A stretch of DNA of 64,000 nt from NCBI GenBank assembly GCA_943358175.1, contig CALRGV010000001.1:62001-126000 (forward strand), in the 5' to 3' direction. The notes beneath the pieces were generated by a model. The model saw only the letters and a list, made by a program, of their open reading frames with translations. It did no database searches and had not been told where the DNA came from. Shown one piece after another: positions 1-8,976 of the stretch. A program made the translations under genes and the position numbers. Positions within the stretch are counted from its first letter, which is position 1. Each line of letters starts with the position of its first letter. Source of the DNA: Candidatus Peribacteria bacterium. GTDB lineage: Bacteria > Patescibacteriota > Gracilibacteria > UBA1369 > LOWO2-01-FULL-3.

Positions 1-2687
1 TTATCAGAATACTCGGCAAATGCTGAATATTCGTTTGGTTTTTTGAATCTGAATTCGACTTTGTCAGAATGTAGGTCCTTGTAAATTTCCAGTTTAAATG
101 GAGTGTCTTTGCCATCTATTTTGATGTCGTAAATTTGTCCCGATGGGGTGTCTTTTAAAGGGCCAGTAATTATAATGTTACGTTTGTCAGGACTTTGAGC
201 TTCTGTTTTTAAGGAAGCGGTATCGCTGGCAATTTTCATTATTTCTCCGAGTTTCACGACGATTCTTTTGTCGAGGGCGACTTTGGCTTCTTTATAATCT
301 TTGTATTTAGTTTTTTTTGAGGATGCATCTTTGCTTTCTGAATCGACCTCCAATGTCTGGTCTTTTTTCAGGTTTTCTTTAATTCTGCTTCTTAATGGTA
401 CTATTTCAGCGGTTTTCGGTTCTTTGGCTGGTGTATCAGTGGCTGGTGCTAGACCTTTTTCAATTGCCGGTTTATCTTTTATTGTGGCTTCCAATCTTGC
501 TATTTCGTTTTGAAGGAATTGTTGAGATTTTTCGAAGTCAGCTTTTTTGTATTTATTTTTTACTGCACCACTCTTGTAGATATTTTCCCAGAGATATTTG
601 TAAACAGAGAGACGAAGTTTGTTTGGCGTATCTACTTTAAAATTACCCGATGAGTCTCTTTCGTCTAATATCTTTTGGAATTTTTTTGTGTTTAGGATGC
701 TGCGTTCACTTTCAATGGGGTCGTTTTCACCGTTGGGGATTTCAAATGTCCATTTTATGCTTTTGCCGTTAAGTTCAAATCCCGAGGCTTTTAAAATTTC
801 TGGGATGCTCATTTTATCAGTGAATTTTTCTATTTCGGGTTTTGCAGCTTCAGGTGTTTTTGGTTCTTCTTTTTTTTCTGCTTTAGGTTCAGATTTTGGT
901 TCAACTTTTTTCTCTCCGCCGAAAGTATCAATTAGTAGTTCTGTCACGTCTGGATCTTTGATGTCTTTGTTCAAAGCTTTTGCAATAATTAATTGAATTG
1001 TTTTTTCAATTTTTTCAGAAGATTTGAATGCTTCGATATATTTTACACCCCATAATTCATAGTCTATTTCGATGTCTTTTAGTGCCGTTCGTGGCTCTGT
1101 TCTATCGGCTTTGTCTGTGATAGAGCTTAAGCATTTTGAAAGTGTGTTCTCTGCTTTTTTCATGAAGCCATTTCTATCGCTGATTTTCTGAAAAGCTTCT
1201 AAAAGTTTATTAACATATTCTGCTGTTTTTTTGCGTTCATCTGGGTTTTCTTTAGCAATTTCAGCCGCAGTGTTTTTAGCTTTTTGCTCTAGTTTTTCGG
1301 CAATTGTTTTTATGAAATCTTCCTTTACTTTGTTTTTTGAAGTATCCTCTTTGTCCCAATCTGCTTTAAATGAATTGGTTAAATCTTTGCTTGAAACTAA
1401 GTTACTCATTCTGTCTCCAATTTTTGTTGTAGGGACTTTCTTGTGATGTTCGGAAATGTTTTTTATCGCTGTTGCAGCTTGTTTGTAATACAATTCTACA
1501 TCTTTTTTTGCTTCAGGATCTGTTATTTCCGCAGGTGCCGTTTTCTTTTCGAAATCTGTGCTAATTGAGTCTAAAGTGTCGGTGAAGTTTTTTATTTTTG
1601 GATCTGCTTCTGCATTTTTTGGAGCTTCTTTTCCTTCAATTTTGCTTATTAAGCTTGTTCTGGTTTTTTCGCTTAAGTGTGATCCTGTATCTTTTACTAA
1701 ATCTGCTTTTACTTTTGGATCGGCTTTTTCTAATACTTTTTTGTAAATTGCGTTTGATCCATCTTCTGAGTAAGTTTTTTTGAGTAATAATTGTACGGAT
1801 TCCTTGCTTAGTGCTGCGCAGGCGGCATCATCTAACATTTTGTCATCGAGCGTTTTATTTAGACCTTCTATGTTTTTATTTGAACAAAGGTAATTGATCA
1901 CGTTGTCACAAGTCTTTGTGTTCAACTCGGATAGAGATTTTATATCTTTCAAAATACTGACTAATGCTTTTTCTTTTCTTTCCTCGTTTAATCCAGTATT
2001 CAGCAGTTCTCCTTTTTGCTCTTTGCTGATCTTTGAAAGTAATTCGGTAAAATCTTGTGGGTTTAATTTGTTCGCTATGGTTTTTAGAGATTCCGCGTTA
2101 ATATTTTTGATTGTGTCTTTGTTTTTTATTTCATCAAATATTTGCTTGAGTTTTGCTTCATCATTTTCGGCTGCTTTGATTAAAGTATTGGCTGTTGTTA
2201 CGGTTTCCGCCATTTTTTCAATCAATTTTTTAATGTCTGTTGCATTCGTTATTTTTTCAATGAAAATTTTGACAGTCTTTTCGCTGAATTGATTTACTTG
2301 AAGGTGATTGTCTGTGAATTCTCCGTATAGAGTTTTGATATTTTTTTCGGGCTCTTTGTTTGCGGCAAATGTCGCGAGTGCTTCGATTTGTAGTGTGTTG
2401 AGTTCGCCTTTACTTTCTTTTTCCTTAATGTTGTCTTTTACGATTTGATCAAATTTAGTTTGGTCCAATTTGCTTAAGTCTTCGTTTAGTTTAATTAATT
2501 CTTGAGCGGCTTTTTCGGCTTGAATTTTTCTTTCGGCTTCTGCTCTATTCGTTTCTGCACTTTTGGGATCTGTTTCTACTGCCGCTGGAGGTTTGTCAGC
2601 AGGTTTTTCGTCATACACAAAACGCTGCTCTTTAAAGAGGTTCTTTGAGAGTTTTTCAAACAAGTATAAAAATTTGTGAGTACTCAT
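1..2687 (-). CDS. Large charged Lys/Glu/Asp/Ala-rich protein of unknown function, partial (C-terminus off window)
   Basis: Read on the minus strand from ATG at 2687 (MSTHKFLYLFEKLSKNLFKEQRFVYDEKPADKPPAAVETDP...); open to the window edge (...KKPNEYSAFAEYSD). Missing from the ORF track because no stop lies in the window. No recognised domain. Confidence 0.85.
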   Translation of the reverse strand, partial: MSTHKFLYLFEKLSKNLFKEQRFVYDEKPADKPPAAVETDPKSAETNRAEAERKIQAEKAAQELIKLNEDLSKLDQTKFDQIVKDNIKEKESKGELNTLQIEALATFAANKEPEKNIKTLYGEFTDNHLQVNQFSEKTVKIFIEKITNATDIKKLIEKMAETVTTANTLIKAAENDEAKLKQIFDEIKNKDTIKNINAESLKTIANKLNPQDFTELLSKISKEQKGELLNTGLNEERKEKALVSILKDIKSLSELNTKTCDNVINYLCSNKNIEGLNKTLDDKMLDDAACAALSKESVQLLLKKTYSEDGSNAIYKKVLEKADPKVKADLVKDTGSHLSEKTRTSLISKIEGKEAPKNAEADPKIKNFTDTLDSISTDFEKKTAPAEITDPEAKKDVELYYKQAATAIKNISEHHKKVPTTKIGDRMSNLVSSKDLTNSFKADWDKEDTSKNKVKEDFIKTIAEKLEQKAKNTAAEIAKENPDERKKTAEYVNKLLEAFQKISDRNGFMKKAENTLSKCLSSITDKADRTEPRTALKDIEIDYELWGVKYIEAFKSSEKIEKTIQLIIAKALNKDIKDPDVTELLIDTFGGEKKVEPKSEPKAEKKEEPKTPEAAKPEIEKFTDKMSIPEILKASGFELNGKSIKWTFEIPNGENDPIESERSILNTKKFQKILDERDSSGNFKVDTPNKLRLSVYKYLWENIYKSGAVKNKYKKADFEKSQQFLQNEIARLEATIKDKPAIEKGLAPATDTPAKEPKTAEIVPLRSRIKENLKKDQTLEVDSESKDASSKKTKYKDYKEAKVALDKRIVVKLGEIMKIASDTASLKTEAQSPDKRNIIITGPLKDTPSGQIYDIKIDGKDTPFKLEIYKDLHSDKVEFRFKKPNEYSAFAEYSD

Positions 2688-2779
2688 TTCTGTTTTTGTT
2701 TTTATAAATCTTGTTATTATATCAAATTTTAAAGATTACGTCAATTCACTTAAAGTGATAAATTGTCTATATTGTTTCC

Positions 2780-3445
2780 ATGAAATTACCGGTAATTATT
2801 GTAAATTTTAAGCTTTATGAGCAGGCGACAGGGGATAATGCCTTGGATTTGGCGAGGATTCATGAAAAAGTTGCGAAGGAGACAGGGGCCAGCTTGGCGA
2901 TAGCGGTGAATCCAATTGATTTGGCTAGGGTGGCTGAGGCCGTGGATATTCCGGTTTTTGCTCAGCATTTGGATCCGATAAAATTTGGTGGCCATACGGG
3001 TCATATTTCTCCGGATTTGGTGAAGGAGGTGGGGGCTTATGGCACTTTGCTCAATCATGCCGAATATCCTATCGGGCTTGAAACTATGATTAAATCGATA
3101 GAAAGGTGCAGGGAAGTAGGTCTTTTTACTGTTTTATGTGCAAACACTCCGGAAACTGCGAGGGATTTCGTGAAATATAATCCGGATTTGATAGCTGTGG
3201 AACCACCGGAACTTATTGGCGGAGATATTTCTATTTCCAAGTCCGGTCCTCATATTATTGAGAGAGCCGTGCAGCTGGTGGGAGGTGGGAGGGTTCTTGT
3301 TGGTGCCGGTATTCGTGATCCGGAAGATGTAACTATTGCGCTGTCTCTCGGGGCTGTAGGGGTACTTCTCGCTTCCGGGGTGACTAAGGCCAGTGATCCT
3401 TATTTAGTTCTTCAGGGTCTTGTCAGTGGTCTTAAGCAGACTTAA
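2780..3445 (+). CDS. tpiA: Triosephosphate isomerase, archaeal-type
   Basis: Short 221-aa TIM; LLNHAEYPI, AVEPPELIGG, SKSGPHIIE, VLVGAGIRDPEDV, GAVGVLLASGVTKASDP motifs. Confidence 0.88.
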   Translation: MKLPVIIVNFKLYEQATGDNALDLARIHEKVAKETGASLAIAVNPIDLARVAEAVDIPVFAQHLDPIKFGGHTGHISPDLVKEVGAYGTLLNHAEYPIGLETMIKSIERCREVGLFTVLCANTPETARDFVKYNPDLIAVEPPELIGGDISISKSGPHIIERAVQLVGGGRVLVGAGIRDPEDVTIALSLGAVGVLLASGVTKASDPYLVLQGLVSGLKQT

Positions 3446-4627
3446 TTCCATTAGTAGGACTAAAATTATTAGCAGGTCATTTTTGAAAAATGGGGTGTCT
3501 ATTAAACCGTGGATGAAAAAGTATAGTAATAGGAAGTTTGCAATGATGTGGAAATTTATCGGTTGATTTTTTTTCCAACTGAAAATGTTTTGGATATTTT
3601 TTTTGATGCAGAAAATTAAAAATACCAGTCCGAGAATTCCAAACTGGAATATGAAAAGTAAGAAAATGTTGTGTGGTTGAAGTACGTAATAATCTAGAGG
3701 CTCATGACCAATAATGGCTTTTACATGCTGAAAATATTGTTCTTGGAATTGTCCCAGTCCGACTCCGAAAATTAGGTTTTTTGGTGTTTTTAAAAGAGTT
3801 GCCGAGGTGGTCCAAATTTCTTGGCGCTCGTTTAAGCTGGAATAGTTTGTCTGAATTGTTGGTAAAATTTTGAGGTAGAAAACCGTGGTGGCAACGAGAA
3901 GGCAGATTGTCGCGATGATTGTTTTTGCCGTTTTACTTTTTATTATTTTGTTGTCTTTGGTTTTGAAAAGATAGAAAAGAATTATGATTAAACTTCCGGC
4001 GAGTGAACCCATGGAGAGAGTTGCAAGCATGAGTATTCCCAGGGCGATGGTATATAGAAGATTTGATTTTATTTTGGTGTCTTTGAGAAATTCTAGCGTG
4101 AAGAAAATAAAAAAAGGTGTCAGGTAGTATCCCAGATATACCGCAGCATCCATGGGTCCCTGCAATCTGTGGTCGTGGGCAACATTGTATCCCAGTAGGT
4201 TGTAAATGACGCAGAAAAGTCCGAAGAACATGGCGCCGATTCCGGCGACTTTGAAGACCTTTAGTCTCTCTTCGCTGCTTTTAAATGTTTCGATGAGGAT
4301 GAAGCTAAGGACGCAGGCGAAGATTAGAAATTTTGCATGACGAATGAAATCTATTGATGAATAAAATCCGGTTCCGTTTTGTGTTGCCACTACAATTGCG
4401 GAGATAATGCTTAAACCCGCGAAGCATAATATTACCCAATGTTTTTTTATATTATTGATTGTCTGAATGAAAGCTTTGTTTTTGATGATTTCAAAAAGAA
4501 AGATCATGCATTGCAGGCCAATTAGAACTTCTTGAAGATTGGTGGGGAAAACTCCTATTTTGAATCTGATAAGGTAGGATTGGAGGAAGAATAAATTAAC
4601 GTAAAGCAGCAGTTTTGTGAATTTCAT
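3404..4627 (-). CDS. O-antigen ligase/polymerase-like polytopic membrane protein
   Basis: Many TM segments; GVGLGQFQEQYF...PHNIFLLFIFQFGILGLVFLIF resembles the Wzy_C/O-antigen ligase region. Confidence 0.7.
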   Translation of the reverse strand: MKFTKLLLYVNLFFLQSYLIRFKIGVFPTNLQEVLIGLQCMIFLFEIIKNKAFIQTINNIKKHWVILCFAGLSIISAIVVATQNGTGFYSSIDFIRHAKFLIFACVLSFILIETFKSSEERLKVFKVAGIGAMFFGLFCVIYNLLGYNVAHDHRLQGPMDAAVYLGYYLTPFFIFFTLEFLKDTKIKSNLLYTIALGILMLATLSMGSLAGSLIIILFYLFKTKDNKIIKSKTAKTIIATICLLVATTVFYLKILPTIQTNYSSLNERQEIWTTSATLLKTPKNLIFGVGLGQFQEQYFQHVKAIIGHEPLDYYVLQPHNIFLLFIFQFGILGLVFLIFCIKKNIQNIFSWKKNQPINFHIIANFLLLYFFIHGLIDTPFFKNDLLIILVLLMELSLLKTTDKTLKN

Positions 4628-4717
4628 GTTTTGAGTTTAAGCTGATTATTTTGTTTTGGCAAAATTTTTAGCGTGGTACCTTGGTGTTACTTAGGTGCAG
4701 TCTGGAGTCTGCGCCAG

Positions 4718-5785
4718 CTATCTGGCAACTTTTCTGTATTGCCGGTAGAGCTGATCAATCATGTCCGGCTCGCCGGTTTGGAGTTGCAGTTGCCAGCTTT
4801 TTACCTCTGATTTTTCATTTCGAATGAGCCCGTTGTGAGCAAATTCATGATGGATTTTGCAGAATGGAGTTAGAGATTTGTGAGATTGGCTGTTTGCAAA
4901 ACGATCCTTATGATGGAAAACTTGAGCTGGCCGACAACAACCAGGATATGAGCACTTACCGGCAGTTTTCTGTAAACAATTTCGGCGGAGATGGACGGAG
5001 GTATAGCGGGATTTTGATTTTTTTGGTTTAATTTTTGCTGTTGAAAAAGTGTCCCCGGGGATAACTTTTACAGATTTATGGTGGACAGATTTTGCACTTT
5101 TCCACCTTTGAACTTCCTGCGTATCTATTTTTGTGTCCACTCTCTTCACGTTTTCTAATTCGCTTCGTAAATTTCCGCCCAAATTCTCCTCGAAAATCTT
5201 CTGCATCACTTCCCGATTGGATAGACCTTGCCCGCCGGCAGGCAGGTTTTTTCCATACTTTTTCTTCAATTTCAAAAACATGAAGAACAGATCACCTTCG
5301 AGATTAATTTTGATCTGTTGGGGAGCGGTAGCGCAAAGGGTAGTTTTGCAATTTGTTAATCTGTCAGCCCCATCAACTCCAAATAAATTTTCATTCTTCC
5401 ATCTGACCTCTTTGCTCAATTCCTGAATTGCCGGTTTGCTCATATTTTTTACTTTGTCCGCCCAAGCGGCATCAGTTTCAATAGTCGCTAAGCTGGCTAC
5501 CAGAGCCACTTTATGCACACCCTCGGTAGTGATGGCTTCTCTCAAATTCGGCTTATCCTTCAAGTATTTTTCCAGTCTCAATCTCTTCTTTACCACCGGT
5601 TCACTGAGCCCACCGAATTTTCCGGCATATTCTTCGATGGTTCGCGCGTATTTTTTATAAATTCCACGTTCGAAAATTTCCGGCAGAATTGCTAAAAGTT
5701 CGTTCGTTAAAAGTCGACGACTATTGCCAAGTTTTACGAAAGTTCGGTGGAGATCTTTGTCGGTGGAATTATCTTTTATTACCAT
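4718..5785 (-). CDS. HNH endonuclease domain protein
   Basis: C-terminal CSYPGCCRPAQVFHHKDRFANSQSHKSLTPFCKIHHEFAHNG is an HNH motif with paired Cys. Confidence 0.75.
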   Translation of the reverse strand: MVIKDNSTDKDLHRTFVKLGNSRRLLTNELLAILPEIFERGIYKKYARTIEEYAGKFGGLSEPVVKKRLRLEKYLKDKPNLREAITTEGVHKVALVASLATIETDAAWADKVKNMSKPAIQELSKEVRWKNENLFGVDGADRLTNCKTTLCATAPQQIKINLEGDLFFMFLKLKKKYGKNLPAGGQGLSNREVMQKIFEENLGGNLRSELENVKRVDTKIDTQEVQRWKSAKSVHHKSVKVIPGDTFSTAKIKPKKSKSRYTSVHLRRNCLQKTAGKCSYPGCCRPAQVFHHKDRFANSQSHKSLTPFCKIHHEFAHNGLIRNEKSEVKSWQLQLQTGEPDMIDQLYRQYRKVAR

Positions 5786-6341
5786 ATAATTTTGCTGTCA
5801 GTTTGTAATTTGTAATAAAAATTATATTCTTATTTTAGGCTTCCACAAGGGTTGAAGTGTTATTGCGCAATACTAAAAACGGTCGAGGCAATGTGGTCGG
5901 AATTTTTACGGAAATTTAGCTAAAAATCTGCCTGCAGGACTTGCTCAAATTACGGAAATGAAAATTGTCCTGAAATTTTCCGAAATATCAAAATTCAGCA
6001 AAATTCTCCACTAAAATCTCGCCCTCCAGAAACCGTCAAGTCGAAGAGTGAGCATGGGCGATCTGGAAAATTGGGTAAAAAGTCAAAGATTGAGGAGCGC
6101 ATGATTAGAAAGAGTGGGTGAAGTAAGAAACTATCCCCGGGGATAGTTTTGAGGCATGAGGATACAGGGTAGGTGTTGAAGAGTGGAGACTTGAAAAAAG
6201 GGGAGTGATGGTTGAGCAGAAGCAAACGGGACAAGTGGGAAAAAATCAAAAAGTGATGAATGGCGGATTGACCAGCGGCAATTCTTGGCGAGCATTAAAC
6301 AAAAAGTTTTCTCTGGGATAACTTTTTGTTATATTGTTTCC

Positions 6342-6707
6342 ATGGAGATTATTTCAGGAAAAATAGTGAAGGGTGCCGGGCTTGGAAAAGGATTTGGATT
6401 CCCTACTATTAATATTCCATATTTTGGGCATCTTTCCGGAGTTTTTGCCGGTATTGTAGCTATGGCGAATAAGTCATATCCGGCTGCGATAAATATTGGG
6501 AGTAGACCTACGGTGGATGATAAACAAAATATTTGTGAGGCCTTTCTGTTGACTTGGAATTCTGATGAAAATATTCCCCTTGGTACTACAATTGAAATTG
6601 AATTAAAAGAAAAAATTCGTGACACTAAAAAATTTGCAAATTTTGAAGATTTAAAGCTGCAGATTGCCAAAGATGTGGAATTTGTGAAAACTTGCTATAA
6701 TCTGTGA
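6342..6707 (+). CDS. Stand-alone riboflavin kinase domain
   Basis: MEIISGKIVKGAGLGKGFGFPTINI...GVFAGIV...AAINIGSRPTV matches the RibF C-terminal flavokinase domain; no adenylyltransferase domain. Start moved from 6285 to ATG 6342. Confidence 0.8.
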   Translation: MEIISGKIVKGAGLGKGFGFPTINIPYFGHLSGVFAGIVAMANKSYPAAINIGSRPTVDDKQNICEAFLLTWNSDENIPLGTTIEIELKEKIRDTKKFANFEDLKLQIAKDVEFVKTCYNL

Positions 6708-6722
6708 AGAAATAAAATTCCC

Positions 6723-8072
6723 ATGAAACGTTTACTTGCAAAAATTTTTCCGGAGAGACATCCTTTTAGGCTTCTATATCATAAAATAATGGGGGTGATT
6801 GCCGCTGTGATTAATGGTTTTCCGGGAAATAAAATGATTGTCATTGGCGTGACCGGTACTAAGGGAAAGTCTACTACGGTGAATTTCATTACCAATATTT
6901 TGAATTGTGCCGGATATAAGGTGGGTATGACTTCCACTATTAATTTTCAAATAGGAAATCAGCGGTGGGTGAACGCAACCAAAAAAAGCACTCAGAGTCC
7001 TTTTGTTTTGCAGAAAATGTTAAAGGAGATGTTGAAGGCCGGTTGTAAGTATGCGGTGCTTGAGGTGACTTCTCATGCTATCGATCAGTCCAGGATTTTT
7101 GGGATTAATTTTGATGTGGCGGTGGTGACAAATATTGCACCGGAGCATATTGAATACCATGGTAATTTTAATAATTATATAGCGACTAAGGCGGAATTAT
7201 TTAAAAAAGTTTCGCGTGGTCGCAAGAAATTCGGTATTCCCAAGATTTTGGTTGCTAACGCGGACGATCAATATTTTAGTTATTTTGATCAGTTTGTAGC
7301 TGATAGAAAAATTACTTATGGTTTGAAGTCCGCTACCGTTTATGCAGAAAATGTTCAGAAGCATCCTGAAGGGTCTCATTATATTATGCATGTTCCAAAT
7401 AACTCTTTGCCAATTGAATTGAAGATTCCGGGAATGTTCAATGTTTATAATTCCTTGGCTGCTACAGCCGTTTGCATGTCTTTGCAGGTGCCGTTGTCAA
7501 TTATTAAGCAGGGTTTGGATGAGAGTTCTTCAATTGCCGGCAGATTTGAACACGTACGTTGTGGGCAGAAGTATAGCGTGATTGTGGATTATGCGCATAC
7601 TCCCGAGTCTTTGGAAGGTTTGTTGAAATTATATAGGGGTCTTACTCTCGGAAAACTTTTTGCGGTTTTTGGGGCTACCGGTGGCGGTAGGGATAAATCG
7701 AAAAGGCCGAAAATGGGGGAGATTGCTAATGAATGTGCCGATTACGTGATACTTACGGATGATGATCCATATGAAGAAGATGAATGGGAAATTATTGAGC
7801 AAATTGCGAAAGGTGTGCCTCGTCAGGAAGGAAAGAATTTTTGGAAAATCCCAGATAGAGAAGAGGCGATTCGTCTGGCTCTCACTTTGGCTCACGATGG
7901 TGATTGCGTAGTGGTGGCAGGCAAGGGTTCTGAAGAAGTTATTAAACTAAGAGGGAAGACTATTCCCTGGAATGATAAAAAGGTTATTACTCGGCTTTTG
8001 GAACGTGAGATAGAGGTGAAAATCGATGGTGGAGTTTGGGAGAAACGTGAAAATGTTTGTAAAGATTCTTAA
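6723..8072 (+). CDS. murE: UDP-N-acetylmuramyl peptide synthase (Mur ligase, MurE-like)
   Basis: GVTGTKGKST P-loop, EVTSHAIDQSR, NIAPEHIEYHG, YAHTPESLEGLL, TDDDPYEEDE, VAGKGSE; the usual N-terminal UDP-binding domain is replaced by a short hydrophobic leader. Confidence 0.85.
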   Translation: MKRLLAKIFPERHPFRLLYHKIMGVIAAVINGFPGNKMIVIGVTGTKGKSTTVNFITNILNCAGYKVGMTSTINFQIGNQRWVNATKKSTQSPFVLQKMLKEMLKAGCKYAVLEVTSHAIDQSRIFGINFDVAVVTNIAPEHIEYHGNFNNYIATKAELFKKVSRGRKKFGIPKILVANADDQYFSYFDQFVADRKITYGLKSATVYAENVQKHPEGSHYIMHVPNNSLPIELKIPGMFNVYNSLAATAVCMSLQVPLSIIKQGLDESSSIAGRFEHVRCGQKYSVIVDYAHTPESLEGLLKLYRGLTLGKLFAVFGATGGGRDKSKRPKMGEIANECADYVILTDDDPYEEDEWEIIEQIAKGVPRQEGKNFWKIPDREEAIRLALTLAHDGDCVVVAGKGSEEVIKLRGKTIPWNDKKVITRLLEREIEVKIDGGVWEKRENVCKDS

Positions 8073-8073
8073 T

Positions 8074-8970
8074 ATGCGTGGTTTTATTATGGTAGATAAG
8101 GGTAGGGGTATGACTTCTTTTGACGTGGTTTATAAGGTGAGGAAATGGGCTAATGAAAAGAGAGTGGGTCACGCGGGGACTTTGGATCCTTTGGCGACGG
8201 GCTTGTTGATTGTGGCGGTTGGTGAGGCTACGAAGGTTTTGGAATATTTAATTGGATTTGATAAGGAATATGTGGTGAAAGGTTTTTTTGGGGCGGTGTC
8301 GGATACTTTTGATGCTGAAGGTAGAATTGAGGTCTTGAGTGCAGAAAAAGCGAAAAAGTATGCTGGGATGACACGAAAGGATTTCGAGAAGACTGTTTTA
8401 CCGAAGTTTTTGGGGGAAATTAATCAAGTGCCACCAAAATATTCCGCTTTGAAAATTGATGGAAAGAGGGCTATGGATATGGCTCGTAATGGGGAGAAAT
8501 TTGAAATGAAATCACGTAAGGTCATGATTTATGATTTGAAAGTGGTGGAATTTAATTGGCCCGAAGTAGTGATAAAGGTGAAATGTGGGTCGGGAACTTA
8601 TATCAGATCTTTGATTAACGATATGGGGCAGGAGATTGGTTGTGGAGCGTATGTGAAGGAGTTGAGGAGATCGGAGATTGATAGATATACTGTTGGTGAC
8701 GATAAAGTGATTGATGTAAGCCAAGGTTTTGATTTTGCGAATAAAAATATTGAACAGTATTTGATTTCGCTGGAAGTGATGTTGAAGCATTGGCCTCGAG
8801 TTGAATTAACGGATGAAGAATTTGCGATTTTGAAGAATGGCGGCGCAGTCTTGTATAAAAAAAATGAACTAGATGGAGTGTTATTGGCCTATTTCAAAGA
8901 TAAAATTGTAGGAATTTTGGAAAAAGGTAGGGATTCTGCTACTATCAAATTTAGAAAACAGATTTTCTAG
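8074..8970 (+). CDS. truB: tRNA pseudouridine(55) synthase
   Basis: VDKGRGMTSFDVV, GHAGTLDPLATGLL, GSGTYIRSLINDMG. ORF-track start 8026 overlaps murE; ATG 8074 follows the murE stop directly. Confidence 0.9.
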   Translation: MRGFIMVDKGRGMTSFDVVYKVRKWANEKRVGHAGTLDPLATGLLIVAVGEATKVLEYLIGFDKEYVVKGFFGAVSDTFDAEGRIEVLSAEKAKKYAGMTRKDFEKTVLPKFLGEINQVPPKYSALKIDGKRAMDMARNGEKFEMKSRKVMIYDLKVVEFNWPEVVIKVKCGSGTYIRSLINDMGQEIGCGAYVKELRRSEIDRYTVGDDKVIDVSQGFDFANKNIEQYLISLEVMLKHWPRVELTDEEFAILKNGGAVLYKKNELDGVLLAYFKDKIVGILEKGRDSATIKFRKQIF

Positions 8971-8976
8971 TTCACT

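Noticed and set aside
301-2292. Series of + strand ORFs (301..513, 619..996, 1231..1446, 1894..2292 and others)
   Set aside because: They are antisense shadows of the long minus-strand ORF ending at 2687, which is open through the whole interval.
5995-6249. Minus ORF 84 aa in the 5786-6341 gap
   Set aside because: Composition is not protein-like; it spans the CCCCGGGG palindrome and shows no domain.
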